In this document: piece after piece, positions 25,263 to 33,876 of the stretch
How positions within the stretch are numbered: the stretch's first letter is position 1
How the letters are laid out: each line of letters opens with the position of its first letter
Origin: Nesterenkonia haasae
GTDB taxonomy: Bacteria > Actinomycetota > Actinomycetes > Actinomycetales > Micrococcaceae
Length of the DNA stretch: 64,000 bases
Reading direction: 5' to 3'
NCBI RefSeq assembly: GCF_010119385.1
Contig: NZ_VFIE01000024.1
Span: 25,341-89,340 of the forward strand
Made by a program: the position numbers and the translations under genes
Notes under the pieces: model-generated
Databases searched by the model: none
Told to the model about the DNA's origin: nothing
The model's input: only the letters and a program-made list of their open reading frames with translations

Positions 25263-25403
25263 CAAGCCAATGAGCGACGCTCACCCGTTCGTATGCCCAT
25301 CAGGCATGCCACTTGTGAAATATAGGCATTCGACAGCATGGACGCTGTGCCCCAGGATCAGAATCAACACACGACCCAAATCTGCACCAAGGAGTGCCCC
25401 TGC

Positions 25404-26714
25404 ATGGAACAGTCCCGCTACCTCGTGACCGAACTTCCCGGCCCGAAGGCTCGTCAACTCATGGACCGTCAGCAGGCCGTCGTGGCCCGTGGCGTCTCTG
25501 CGCTCATGCCAACCTTCGCGGTTCGGGCTAAAGACGGCATCGTCGAAGATGTAGACGGCAACCGACTCATCGACCTCGCTGCAGGCATCGCTGTCACCAG
25601 CGTCGGCGCCAGCGCCCCGAAAGTTGTCGAGGCCGTCCAGCATCAGGTTGCTGAGTTCACCCATACCTGTTTTATGGTGACTCCCTACGAAGGTTATGTG
25701 GCCGTGGCCGAGAAACTCGCGGAGATTGCACCAATTTCAGGCCCTGTGCGTTCCGCACTCTTTAACTCTGGTGCCGAAGCGGTGGAGAACGCCGTGAAAA
25801 TCGCACGCTCCCATACCGGCAAACAAGCAGTTGCTGCATTTGATCATGCGTATCACGGCCGCACATCCCTCACGATGTCACTGACGGCAAAGTCGATGCC
25901 CTATAAGCACTCTTTCGGCCCGTTCTCACCAGAGGTTTACCGGGTAGCCGGTTCCTATCCATACCGCGATCAGCTCGGTGGCCACGAAGCAGCAGAGCGC
26001 GCAATTGAGCAGCTGCAGACGCAGATTGGCGCCGAGAACTTGGCTGCCGTCATCATGGAGCCGATCCAGGGGGAAGGAGGATTCATTGTTCCTGCTCCAG
26101 GATTCCTCAAGGAGATCGTTCAGTGGTGCCGAGAAAACGGCGTCGTCTTTATCGCCGATGAAGTCCAGACAGGTTTCGCCCGCACCGGCCGCTGGTTTGC
26201 CTCAGAATACGAGGAGATCGAGCCGGATATCATCACCACCGCTAAAGGCATCGCCGGCGGAATGCCACTCTCAGCAGTGACCGGACGGGCAGATATCATG
26301 AACGCTGCCCACCCTGGTGGACTCGGCGGCACATACGGGGGAAATCCGGTCGCCTGCGCAGCAGCTTTGGGCTCTATGGAAACCATAGTAGAGCGGAAAC
26401 TGGACCACGCGGCCCTAAGAATCGAAGAACTCGTCCGCACTCGCCTAGAAGAAACTCAGAAGAACGATCCTCGAATCGGCGACATTCGCGGCCGAGGTGC
26501 CATGCTGGCTTTCGAATTGGTTGACCCTGAGACAAAAACACCTGACGCTGCACTGACCTCCGCTGTGGCAGCCTCAGCACGTCAGGCTGGCGTCATCACG
26601 CTCACCTGCGGAACATATGGCAATGTCATTCGCCTACTTCCACCGCTCACGATCAGTGATGACCTGCTCCTGGAGGGCCTGAGCGTCATCACCGACGCGC
26701 TGGCCGAGGCGTAA
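25404..26714 (+). CDS. gabT: GabT-type 4-aminobutyrate / 5-aminovalerate aminotransferase
   Basis: The 436-residue class III PLP aminotransferase carries NSGAEAVENAVKIAR, AFDHAYHGRTSLTMSLT, VIMEPIQGEGGF, IADEVQTGFARTG and the PLP lysine Lys281 in TTAKGIAGGMPLSAV. These match GabT/DavT, which turn GABA or 5-aminovalerate into succinate or glutarate semialdehyde. Next to glutaryl-CoA dehydrogenase, 5-aminovalerate is the better guess. The ATG at 25404 has AAGGAGTG upstream; a frame starting at 25338 is longer but unsupported. A matching semialdehyde dehydrogenase is not adjacent; the one at 50745 could serve. Confidence 0.9.
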   Translation: MEQSRYLVTELPGPKARQLMDRQQAVVARGVSALMPTFAVRAKDGIVEDVDGNRLIDLAAGIAVTSVGASAPKVVEAVQHQVAEFTHTCFMVTPYEGYVAVAEKLAEIAPISGPVRSALFNSGAEAVENAVKIARSHTGKQAVAAFDHAYHGRTSLTMSLTAKSMPYKHSFGPFSPEVYRVAGSYPYRDQLGGHEAAERAIEQLQTQIGAENLAAVIMEPIQGEGGFIVPAPGFLKEIVQWCRENGVVFIADEVQTGFARTGRWFASEYEEIEPDIITTAKGIAGGMPLSAVTGRADIMNAAHPGGLGGTYGGNPVACAAALGSMETIVERKLDHAALRIEELVRTRLEETQKNDPRIGDIRGRGAMLAFELVDPETKTPDAALTSAVAASARQAGVITLTCGTYGNVIRLLPPLTISDDLLLEGLSVITDALAEA

Positions 26715-26766
26715 ATTCATTGACGCAGCGCTATTGGTGCATTCGGCAGGCCGCCCGCGTGAGAGC

Positions 26767-27792
26767 CTAGTTGCTCTGTTCTGGTGAGGCAGACTTGCAG
26801 TCCGGGAACATCGCTTCCACCAATGTGGTCGCGACGTCCCTGCTCGGGCCAGCCCAGGGATAGTGATGACCGGTGATCAACGGGCTGCTGTTGACTTCCA
26901 AAACGTGCGGGGCGCTTCCGCTGCCATCCCTGGGCAACAGCATGTCAAGACCCGCTACACGCAGCCCGGGGATGGCGCGAGCAACATTCTCGGCCATCGC
27001 TATCTCCGCGGAACTCAACTCATCCGTGGCGTCATGAGCTTCACCTCCGCTACTCACGTTTGAGTTCGCGCGCAACCAGACCTGCTTGCCCTTAGCGGGA
27101 ACAGACTTCAGGTTCATACCCTGGGAGGCAATTTTTCTCTGAACGGCATCGTCAATAATTATTGGAGACTGCTCATAAATTTTATTCGTCGATCGTTTTC
27201 TCTTTCTATTCTTTTTAGTTATTAGTTTATTAATCGCGGTCCGGCCATTTCCGATAATGTGAGCTGGGACACGACGCTGAGCTGCTGCGACTTTGCCATA
27301 GATGAGAAGAACTCGGTGCTCCTCTCCTGCAACAAAACGCTCCACGAGCACCTCCCCCGCAGACTCAGCAACTGCGCTGAAGGCGCGGTCAAATTCTGCA
27401 AAGTCGGCGACTCCGACGTAAACCAGATCCCCTTTTCCCCCATTGGGTGGCTTGACGACCGCTGGCAGCTCACGCGCAGCCCAATCCCACGCGCAACTGA
27501 CTTGATCTTCCCGGAACACGGCATTCTCTGGCGCATTGACGCCATGATTCCTAAGCAGCCGAGCCGTGACATCTTTATAGCGCGTGCAGCGCTGAGCCAG
27601 AACTTTATTGATGTTCGACTGAGCGCCATCAAACCAGATGCGCCGCTTACCGCGGTACAAAGTCAGTCTGTGACGGTCATCGGCGGAGACAGCAACTCCG
27701 CGGAGCATGGCGCGATTGGCGATCAGCACAGCCGTGGAACCGGCATTGACCTCAAGTTCTTTCAGATACTTGCGCGTTTCAGACAGTTCCAC
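26767..27792 (-). CDS. Orphan ATP-grasp ligase resembling the cyanophycin synthetase core
   Basis: The 341-residue protein is a stand-alone ATP-grasp carboxylate-amine ligase. It has a N-terminal segment that lacks the Mur-ligase half, the phosphate-binding loop region PAVVKPPNGGKGDLVYVG, the strand EVLVERFVAGEEHRVLLIYGKVAAAQRRVPAHIIGNGRTAI typical of CphA and GshAB, and the Mg ligands near LEVNSSP. It would activate an acid with ATP and couple it to an amine or amino acid. The codons around residues 180-215 encode a Lys/Arg/Asn-rich patch (KKNRKRKRS) and are far richer in A and T than the neighbours. GTG at 27792 follows AAGG. The substrate is unknown. Confidence 0.75.
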   Translation of the reverse strand: MELSETRKYLKELEVNAGSTAVLIANRAMLRGVAVSADDRHRLTLYRGKRRIWFDGAQSNINKVLAQRCTRYKDVTARLLRNHGVNAPENAVFREDQVSCAWDWAARELPAVVKPPNGGKGDLVYVGVADFAEFDRAFSAVAESAGEVLVERFVAGEEHRVLLIYGKVAAAQRRVPAHIIGNGRTAINKLITKKNRKRKRSTNKIYEQSPIIIDDAVQRKIASQGMNLKSVPAKGKQVWLRANSNVSSGGEAHDATDELSSAEIAMAENVARAIPGLRVAGLDMLLPRDGSGSAPHVLEVNSSPLITGHHYPWAGPSRDVATTLVEAMFPDCKSASPEQSN

Positions 27793-28118
27793 TGAGCAAC
27801 CTTTCGATATCAGCTAATAGTCCCATCTAAATCTCCTGCCTGGCAATCACCGTGAATCTAGAAATTATATGTTATTTCAATAGTGGCATTACCTTTCGTT
27901 GCATCAGGCGAGCGGCGGGCATACTCCTCTCAGCGCCTGCGCTGAAGACGCACGTCATGACGAGGAACCGGAACACCGCTGACAAGCTGCGGGAGCCTGC
28001 AGAGCTCAGCGTGGGTCATCTTCGGTTTACCTAACCGGGGATCCCTCAAACGCGAATTTCTCTGTACACTGAAAATGCTAAGTCACGCAGTTTCGCGATA
28101 GTGAACGGAGATTGAGTC
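27793..28118. other. Intergenic region of 326 bases without a supported gene
   Basis: The first 100 bases are AT-rich for this genome and hold the leader of the ATP-grasp gene. The rest is of normal composition. A TACACT near 28063 could be the -10 element of the small-protein gene at 28119. Short open frames here have no ribosome site or family resemblance. Confidence 0.5.
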
Positions 28119-28367
28119 ATGACGGAAAGCAACTCACCGCAGACTTCCAGCCAGCATGAATCCGAATCGCACCAAATCGGCGACTGGGCCGATCTTGGGC
28201 AAGAGATGTGGTCCTACCTCACAGGTCGAGGCGCGGCAGTGAACTACACACTTCAGGACATGACCGTTGAGGTGCCGCGCGACATTGGCCCCGACGCACC
28301 CCGTGCAGTGTGGAAGTTCGATGGAACCCTCAGGGTGACGACTAGCGACGATCAAGTCTCTAGTTGA
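28119..28367 (+). CDS. Small conserved protein upstream of an FHA protein
   Basis: The 82-residue acidic protein has a Ser/Gln/Glu-rich N-terminal tail (residues 1-20) and a compact part with GDWADLGQEMWSYLTGRGAAVNYTLQDMTVEVP and a closing WKFDGTLRVTTSD. I recall similar small proteins beside FHA proteins in other actinobacteria, but no function is known. GGAG lies 12 bases before the ATG. It is separated from the FHA gene by 27 bases and probably shares its transcript. Confidence 0.7.
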   Translation: MTESNSPQTSSQHESESHQIGDWADLGQEMWSYLTGRGAAVNYTLQDMTVEVPRDIGPDAPRAVWKFDGTLRVTTSDDQVSS

Positions 28368-28394
28368 GAGACCGCTGATAGGAAATCCACACTC

Positions 28395-29279
28395 ATGCGG
28401 CTGGACATTGATCTCAACTTTTCGTTCACTCCGATCGGCGAGAGGAACGAAAGCGGCCGCACAATCAGCGGTTCCATCAAGGCGGCGGGCACCCATGTTG
28501 AGGTGCGCACTGATGATTCCTCTCTGGTTTCTCAGATAACGCCCATCGACCGGCGTAGCGCAGTTCAGCTCGCTGAGGGTTTGGCAGCCCGGGGTCTGTC
28601 TGTATCGATAGTCGGGCCTGAAGGTCCTATTGTCAGCCTAGGGGCCGTCAAGGCGCCCGCTCTCCAGCGCTGGCTGACACGTTCACCGCATATACGCCTC
28701 GGTTCGCTGAAGACAGCTTTCACTGCGAGCCGTGGCAAGCCGGAGCAGACCGGGCTTGCAGGCCTTTCAACAGTCCCCTTGACGCCGTGGCCACCTGTTC
28801 CGACATTCAATCGGAGAATTCGCCGCCGGGTGACCACGACTCATTCCACTCCTGGGTCTGGGCGACCCCGTCTCATCATCACCCGGGCTGACGCCTCTGG
28901 GGGTTCCTGGCAGCGGACAGAGTTCAATCTTCTGCCTCAGCAGACCATCATCGGCAGCGATGCGGGCGCAGATCTCACACTGGCTGGCCTAGACTCCACT
29001 CACGCCGTCATCACTCACACAAACATGGACGAATACGTCCTTCGGCGAATCGGACACGGTGGGGGCAGCAGAAACGCGGCTCCCGGTGAGCAAGTGATCT
29101 TAAGATCCGGCTCGCGCATTGAGATAGGCGGCTGGCGGTTAGTCTTCTTCCGCGAGGAATATGCCGACCACGGACGTCCTTTCGGCGGTCGGCAGGGCGG
29201 AGAACTTGCCTACCAGAAACCTCAGTATGACCCCTATGTGGGCAAGGTGACCAAAGAGGGCGACGACGGCCACGTGTAG
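28395..29279 (+). CDS. FHA domain protein with a conserved N-terminal domain
   Basis: The 294-residue protein has an N-terminal alpha-beta domain (residues 1-90, LDIDLNFSFTPIG to VSLGAVKAP) seen in a family of actinobacterial FHA proteins, a basic proline-rich linker (130-155) and a C-terminal FHA domain (157-265) that binds phosphothreonine peptides. The FHA marks are TIIGSDAGADLTLAGLDSTHAVI and LRSGSRIEIGGWRLVF. The usual S-x2-H is TH in DSTHA, and the second motif N is in SRNAAPGEQ. The tail DHGRPFGGRQGGE is conserved. It probably relays Ser/Thr kinase signals with the small upstream protein. Confidence 0.85.
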   Translation: MRLDIDLNFSFTPIGERNESGRTISGSIKAAGTHVEVRTDDSSLVSQITPIDRRSAVQLAEGLAARGLSVSIVGPEGPIVSLGAVKAPALQRWLTRSPHIRLGSLKTAFTASRGKPEQTGLAGLSTVPLTPWPPVPTFNRRIRRRVTTTHSTPGSGRPRLIITRADASGGSWQRTEFNLLPQQTIIGSDAGADLTLAGLDSTHAVITHTNMDEYVLRRIGHGGGSRNAAPGEQVILRSGSRIEIGGWRLVFFREEYADHGRPFGGRQGGELAYQKPQYDPYVGKVTKEGDDGHV

Positions 29280-29381
29280 TGGCCTGCTTCTCGGCACTGG
29301 CAGTTTGCCGTGAGTTCCTGTTTTCTGAATTCAGCTGGGACCCGAAAACCACGCGAGGCTCTCAGGAGGGTCACGGGCCCT

Positions 29382-29945
29382 TTAGCGAGTGTTGCGGCGC
29401 TGCCGGTAGAGACGCATCTTCGTCCGTGAACCGCATATAGCCATATCGCACCATGTGGCGGACCGATTCTTGGATCTGTCAAAGAACGACCATCTGCAGT
29501 CTTCGTTGGCGCAGACCTTCAGTCGACGCCATATCTTCCTGTAGTGGGCATCAACTGCGGCTTCCATAAGCCGGCCTTCCAAACTCGTGTCTCCATCCTG
29601 CCGCGCAGTGACTTTGGGCTCCGCCAGCTGAGTGAAACTGGCTTGGAGCAGATCGGGCCCCATAATGCGGTTTATCTCTTCGGAGGCCGAAGCTTTCTCC
29701 GCCGGTGAGCCCGACATGTGTGAGAGCAGCAGTTTTCGCAAGGCTTCACGCAGAGACCTGTAGCGTTCAAGATCCTGCTCATCCGGCATCCGTTTCAGCG
29801 ATATGCCGGCGGTCTCTGTACACCACGTGGTGAAGCTCAATGGTGTGTCCAATAGGTCAAAATTCCTCATGAGGCTGCGTGTGTTCAAGAACTGCTGAAC
29901 CAGCTGGAGGGGTTGCGGAGCTGGCTTCAACTCGTCGGCATGCAT
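29382..29945 (-). CDS. CGNR/ABATE zinc-finger transcriptional regulator
   Basis: The 187-residue protein has an N-terminal ABATE domain (stress-linked, DNA- or ligand-binding) and a C-terminal CGNR zinc finger. The finger shows C-x4-C in CANEDCRW, an FFDRSKNRSATWC stretch and the final motif as CGSR, a variant of CGNR. These proteins usually regulate a divergent transporter. Here the MFS gene is divergent, and the intergenic region holds repeated GTTACC elements. A terminator-like sequence is not evident between it and the FHA gene. Confidence 0.88.
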   Translation of the reverse strand: MHADELKPAPQPLQLVQQFLNTRSLMRNFDLLDTPLSFTTWCTETAGISLKRMPDEQDLERYRSLREALRKLLLSHMSGSPAEKASASEEINRIMGPDLLQASFTQLAEPKVTARQDGDTSLEGRLMEAAVDAHYRKIWRRLKVCANEDCRWSFFDRSKNRSATWCDMAICGSRTKMRLYRQRRNTR

Positions 29946-29982
29946 TAGCTAGGCCTCCCGGACACGGATCGCTGGTCTCGAA

Positions 29983-30041
29983 GTTACCATCATTATCGTT
30001 TTACTAATCTCAGTTACCGTCATAGGATTTATACCGGTAAC
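29983..30041. promoter_or_regulatory. GTTACC repeats between the CGNR regulator and MFS transporter
   Basis: Two direct copies of GTTACC-N-TCAT (starting 29983 and 30013) and an inverted copy CGGTAAC (30035-30041) occur within 60 bases; the latter two make a 7-bp inverted repeat with a 15-base spacer. The position between two divergent starts and the repeated core suit an operator, probably for the CGNR protein. Confidence 0.6.
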
Positions 30042-30104
30042 AGGGAGATTCAGCGTCAATAGTGCAGCGGCTAAGGAAGCGCATTGCTCAGGTAGGGACT
30101 TCTT

Positions 30105-31298
30105 ATGAACACGCGAGAGCTGCAGCTAGGGCTTGCCGGGATGTCGATGATCGCCGTCGCCTTCGGCTTTGCCCGTTATGGTTACGGTCTATTCGTTCCC
30201 GTCTTCCGGGAAGAGTTTGACCTCTCCACCGAGGTACTTGGTCTCATATCCGGGGCGACATATGCGTCGTACCTCGCAGGACTGCTCTTAGCAGGTTATC
30301 TGTCAACAAAACTCCGTCCGCGGGTCCCTATCCTTCTCGGCGGCCTGTGCGCAGCCGCAGGTATGCTGCTGATCGCCGTGGCGCCCAACGGCGCAGTAAT
30401 GGCAGTCGGGGCAATACTTGCCAGCACGAGCCCAGGCTGGGCATGGGCCCCGTTCTCAGATGCTGTAGACCAGCTCGCATCGTTCGATGCCAGAGGCCGG
30501 GTGCTCTCCATTATCAGTACCGGAACAGCCGCCGGGCTGATTCTCGCAGGGCCTATTGCCCTGATTGCTGGCCCTCTCTGGAGAGCAGCCTGGGTCGCCT
30601 TCGCCATCTTCGCGCTAGCCAGCGCGGCGTGGAACGCGCGTCTGTTACCTGGAAAGAAGAAGTGGCAGCCGGCTCCTGCAGAAAGCACCTCGGGCAGGCA
30701 AGGCGCCGTTGCCGCTGCCCCGAAATGGCGGTGGACCCTCGCCAAAGAGGCACACCCGCTGTATTATGTGGCCTTCGTCTTCGGCGTTGGGAGCGCCTTC
30801 TACTGGACCTACGCCGCAGATCTGGCGTTGGATGAAGGCCTTCCTGAACATGTGGGCCCTGTCCTGTGGACACTCGTCGGGATATCTGGGATCACGGGGG
30901 TCGTGACAGGCGACTTGGTCAGGCGTTTAGGTCTCGGCTACGTACTGATTGGGGCGTTGACGCTCCTGGCTGTTGCCAGCGCACTTCTCGGCTTTGGTCC
31001 TGGGAGTTGGGTGACCGTCTGCGCCTCAGCCTCGCTCTACGGACCGAGCTTCATGATGATGTCGGCACTGCTGGCCATATGGAGTTCCCACGTCTTCCCT
31101 GAGCGGCCCACAGCTGGCTTCAGTGCCGCACTTTTCCTTCTGGCCCTTGGCTCAATCGTCGGTCCAGCCGCGCTGGGGCTCCTAGCTGGAGCAGTTGGAT
31201 TGGCTCCGACGTTTCTCGCTACTGGCGCCGTGACGCTCTGCGGACTGTGGGGCGCATCGCCTGAGTTGCGCCGACGCAGGTCGTCCCTACTGAAGTAG
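30105..31298 (+). CDS. MFS transporter, YbfB/YjiJ-like
   Basis: The 397-residue protein has twelve hydrophobic segments. The opening AVAFGFARYGYGLFVPVFREEFDLS is typical of the YbfB/YjiJ branch of the major facilitator superfamily, as is the loop-2 TKLRPRVP. Substrate and direction are unknown; members often export small metabolites or drugs. It is divergent from the CGNR regulator with a repeat-rich promoter region between, so induction by that regulator is likely. The ATG at 30105 follows AGGGA. Confidence 0.88.
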   Translation: MNTRELQLGLAGMSMIAVAFGFARYGYGLFVPVFREEFDLSTEVLGLISGATYASYLAGLLLAGYLSTKLRPRVPILLGGLCAAAGMLLIAVAPNGAVMAVGAILASTSPGWAWAPFSDAVDQLASFDARGRVLSIISTGTAAGLILAGPIALIAGPLWRAAWVAFAIFALASAAWNARLLPGKKKWQPAPAESTSGRQGAVAAAPKWRWTLAKEAHPLYYVAFVFGVGSAFYWTYAADLALDEGLPEHVGPVLWTLVGISGITGVVTGDLVRRLGLGYVLIGALTLLAVASALLGFGPGSWVTVCASASLYGPSFMMMSALLAIWSSHVFPERPTAGFSAALFLLALGSIVGPAALGLLAGAVGLAPTFLATGAVTLCGLWGASPELRRRRSSLLK

Positions 31299-31329
31299 GC
31301 TCACAGTAGCCAGCAGAAACGGAGGACAT

Positions 31330-32427
31330 ATGCCAGTGGAGATGGGCGTGTGGCGCCTTGACGGGAACACTCCGCGGCGACTTCCGCGCGGAGTCCTCCC
31401 TTCTGAAGCCGAACTGGAAGATTTTCTGGAACGGGACCCCTCGCTGCTGGGCGAAAAGCTTCTAGTGATCGGGCGCCAGCTGCGCACTCCTCACGGCAAG
31501 CTCATTGACCTGCTGTCTATCGATGAAGACGGCAACTTGAACGTTCTCGAACTCAAACGGGACAAGACGCCTCGCGATGTAGTTGCCCAGGTCCTCGACT
31601 ACGGCTCATGGGTTGCGCATCTGGACCGTGACACGATCACCGACATTGCCCAGGCTCATCTCAACACACAGCTGGAGGAAGCTTTCGATGAGGTTTTCGA
31701 TGCCCCACTTCCGGATGAGCTCAACAACGAAACCCGTATGACGATTGTGGCGACTGAACTCGATGAAAGCTCCGAACGCATTGTGACGTTTCTGAGGCAG
31801 TTCGGTCTACCGATCAACGCTGTGTTCTTCTCATACTTCATAGACGAGGGCCGGAGCTACCTCGGCCGCTCATGGTTGGCCTCCTCCCAGCAGACCGGCG
31901 CAGCTCCAGCGGCACGAAATCGGAGCAAGCGCGCGGAGTGGAATGGGAGGGACTGGTTCGTCACCTTCGGCGAAAGCTCCACCAGGTCCTGGGATGATGC
32001 GCGCAAATACGGTTTCGTCTCCGCCGGAGGCGGTGAGTGGTATTCCAGGACGCTCAAGAATCTCCCCACCGGGGCGCGCATCTTCGTCCAAATTCCCAAA
32101 TGTGGCTATGTGGCCGTGGGCGAGACGCTTGCAGAAGCGCAACCATTCGATGAGGCGCTAGTCCACTACCAAGGAAAGTGGACGCCGCTGAAGGATCTGG
32201 ACCTTTCAGCTGACTATCAACACCCAGGCAACGACGCGCACTTGCCGGAGGATTCGGAGTTCATTGTGCCGGTCCGCTGGATCACGAGCCGCCCTAAATC
32301 CCGTGCCTACTGGGAGAAAGGCATGTTCGCCAACCAGAACAGTGCGGGCAAGCTCCGCCAGCAATACACACTGGACAGGCTCGCCGCGCACTTCGCTCTG
32401 GAAACCGCGTCAGCGGCGACCTCCTGA
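31330..32427 (+). CDS. NucS-like (DUF91) nuclease with C-terminal PUA-like domain
   Basis: The 365-residue protein has a PD-(D/E)xK nuclease domain (about residues 20-110), with D in KLIDLLSID and ELK in LNVLELKRDKTPRD, as in NucS/EndoMS and related DUF91 enzymes. The C-terminal part (about 190-350) carries ARIFVQIPKCGYVAVGE and FIVPVRWI, a PUA/EVE-like fold that could read modified bases. The end GMFANQNSAGKLRQQYTLDRLAAHF is a conserved tail in this group. A GGAGGACAT site supports the ATG. It may cut mismatched, damaged or foreign DNA; it is not the housekeeping NucS, which is shorter. Confidence 0.75.
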   Translation: MPVEMGVWRLDGNTPRRLPRGVLPSEAELEDFLERDPSLLGEKLLVIGRQLRTPHGKLIDLLSIDEDGNLNVLELKRDKTPRDVVAQVLDYGSWVAHLDRDTITDIAQAHLNTQLEEAFDEVFDAPLPDELNNETRMTIVATELDESSERIVTFLRQFGLPINAVFFSYFIDEGRSYLGRSWLASSQQTGAAPAARNRSKRAEWNGRDWFVTFGESSTRSWDDARKYGFVSAGGGEWYSRTLKNLPTGARIFVQIPKCGYVAVGETLAEAQPFDEALVHYQGKWTPLKDLDLSADYQHPGNDAHLPEDSEFIVPVRWITSRPKSRAYWEKGMFANQNSAGKLRQQYTLDRLAAHFALETASAATS

Positions 32428-32455
32428 CTGAGCATCCACTATCAATGCTCGCCCC

Positions 32456-33313
32456 TTAGGTGGCCAGAAGCTGCGTGACGTACTGGTTCAACGGCGTCGT
32501 AGGGCGCCCAATGATGCGGCTCAGTGTGCCGTCACTCTCGGCGAGCAAACCTTCAGCGATATTGGCATCCAATGCCGCGACGAACTCCGCAGTAGCCTCC
32601 TCCAGCCCGAACCCCTTGAGCGCTTCAACATGCTCAGCAGTCGTGACTTGGTTGACGGTTACCCCCCGACCTGCGACATCGGAGACAGTCGCCGCAAGCT
32701 CGTCGAAGTCCCAAGGCTCATCACCGGCAAGTTCGAGGACTTGCCCGGCGTAGTTCGCCGAAATCAACACTGCGGCGGCAGCCTCCGCGTAGTCCGTACG
32801 GGTGGCACTTGCGACTTTTCCACTACCAGTGCTGGTAAGGATGCTCCCATGGGCAGCCGCCTGGCGGATGGCGTCGTCGTAATTTTCCGTATACCAGCTA
32901 TTGCGCAGCACGGTATGGCTCAGGCCGGAAGCAGCCAGCATCTCTTCAGTCGCCTTATGCTCCGGCGCGAGGATAAGGGCTGATGTCGAAGCCTGCGGCG
33001 CGCTGGTGTAGACCACTGAGGCACTCACGGCACGAGCAGCGTCGATCACAGCTTTGTGCTGCGGTACCCGCTGGCCCACCTCGCTGCCAGAGATGAGGAG
33101 CACTTGCTCCGCTCCACTGAAGGCAGCTTCAAGGGTGTCAGGATCGCTGTAGTCGATCTGCGCGGTGCGCACTCCGGTGGCGGCCAGCTCTTGCAGGGCC
33201 TGAGGGTTTCGACCCCCGGCGGTGATGGTGGACGGCTCGACGCCGCGGGCCAACAGTTGCTCCACGACCTTTCTGCCAAGTTGCCCCGTTGCTCCAGTAA
33301 TGACAATGCTCAT
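32456..33313 (-). CDS. NmrA/QorB-type NAD(P)H-binding protein
   Basis: The 285-residue protein is an atypical short-chain dehydrogenase with the Rossmann motif GATGQLGRKV (residues 6-15). Members such as QorB reduce quinones with NADPH, others are redox sensors. Typical strands VRTAQIDYSD and VLLISGSEVG are visible. The gene is divergent from an HxlR regulator, a common pairing for quinone or aldehyde stress. The ATG at 33313 has GGAGG six bases upstream; the longer frame has none. Confidence 0.9.
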   Translation of the reverse strand: MSIVITGATGQLGRKVVEQLLARGVEPSTITAGGRNPQALQELAATGVRTAQIDYSDPDTLEAAFSGAEQVLLISGSEVGQRVPQHKAVIDAARAVSASVVYTSAPQASTSALILAPEHKATEEMLAASGLSHTVLRNSWYTENYDDAIRQAAAHGSILTSTGSGKVASATRTDYAEAAAAVLISANYAGQVLELAGDEPWDFDELAATVSDVAGRGVTVNQVTTAEHVEALKGFGLEEATAEFVAALDANIAEGLLAESDGTLSRIIGRPTTPLNQYVTQLLAT

Positions 33314-33422
33314 GTTTCTCCTCCTGTGTAGACACCCGGAAAAGGTGCGACTCTGGGGTAACCGACTGAGACAGACTAAACTTCCCAATAGTTAGTACGC
33401 ACTTTAAGGTAAGCTCGCTGGT

Positions 33423-33773
33423 ATGCCTCCGGCCTCGGTTCTCAGTTCGCAGTGTCCTAGCCGAACTCTCTTGGAGCATGTGACCAGCAAGTGGGGAGTC
33501 TTGATCATTCACGCGCTGAGCCAGAGCCCAGCGCGCTGGAGTGGACTCCGCCGGGCGATTGAGGGGGTCAGCGAAAAGATGCTGGCCCAAACGCTGAAGA
33601 CCCTGGAGGCGGACGGGTTCATCGAGCGCCATGACCACGGCACGATCCCCCCGCACGTGGAATACTCGCTGACGAATGCGGGTCAGGACCTTGCGGGACA
33701 CTTGCTTCCCCTGCTGAGGTGGATCGAAGCCCATACTGACGCCCAGCTGATAGACGCCGCTCCCGCAACATAG
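33423..33773 (+). CDS. HxlR-family transcriptional regulator
   Basis: The 116-residue protein is a winged-helix HxlR regulator (residues 10-100). It has CPSRTLLEHVTSKWGVLIIHAL, where the Cys at the family position can sense electrophiles or oxidants, and the recognition helix KMLAQTLKTLEADGFIER. It is divergent from the NmrA/QorB gene, 109 bases away. An ACTAA-N12-TTAGT element (33375-33396) in the gap could be its operator. Such regulators often repress the divergent reductase until quinones or aldehydes appear. Confidence 0.9.
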   Translation: MPPASVLSSQCPSRTLLEHVTSKWGVLIIHALSQSPARWSGLRRAIEGVSEKMLAQTLKTLEADGFIERHDHGTIPPHVEYSLTNAGQDLAGHLLPLLRWIEAHTDAQLIDAAPAT

Positions 33774-33876
33774 AGACGCTAGAGCCGCCATCAGCCGTGA
33801 GCGTGACCACTGAAAGCTCACCGAGAAGCGGCGCGCAGGCGTAAACATCTCACCTCTCGCCTTCCTTTCAATCAAA

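Noticed and set aside
27852..28034. 60-codon open frame in the 27.8-28.1 kb gap
   Set aside because: No ribosome site and no family resemblance; likely chance.
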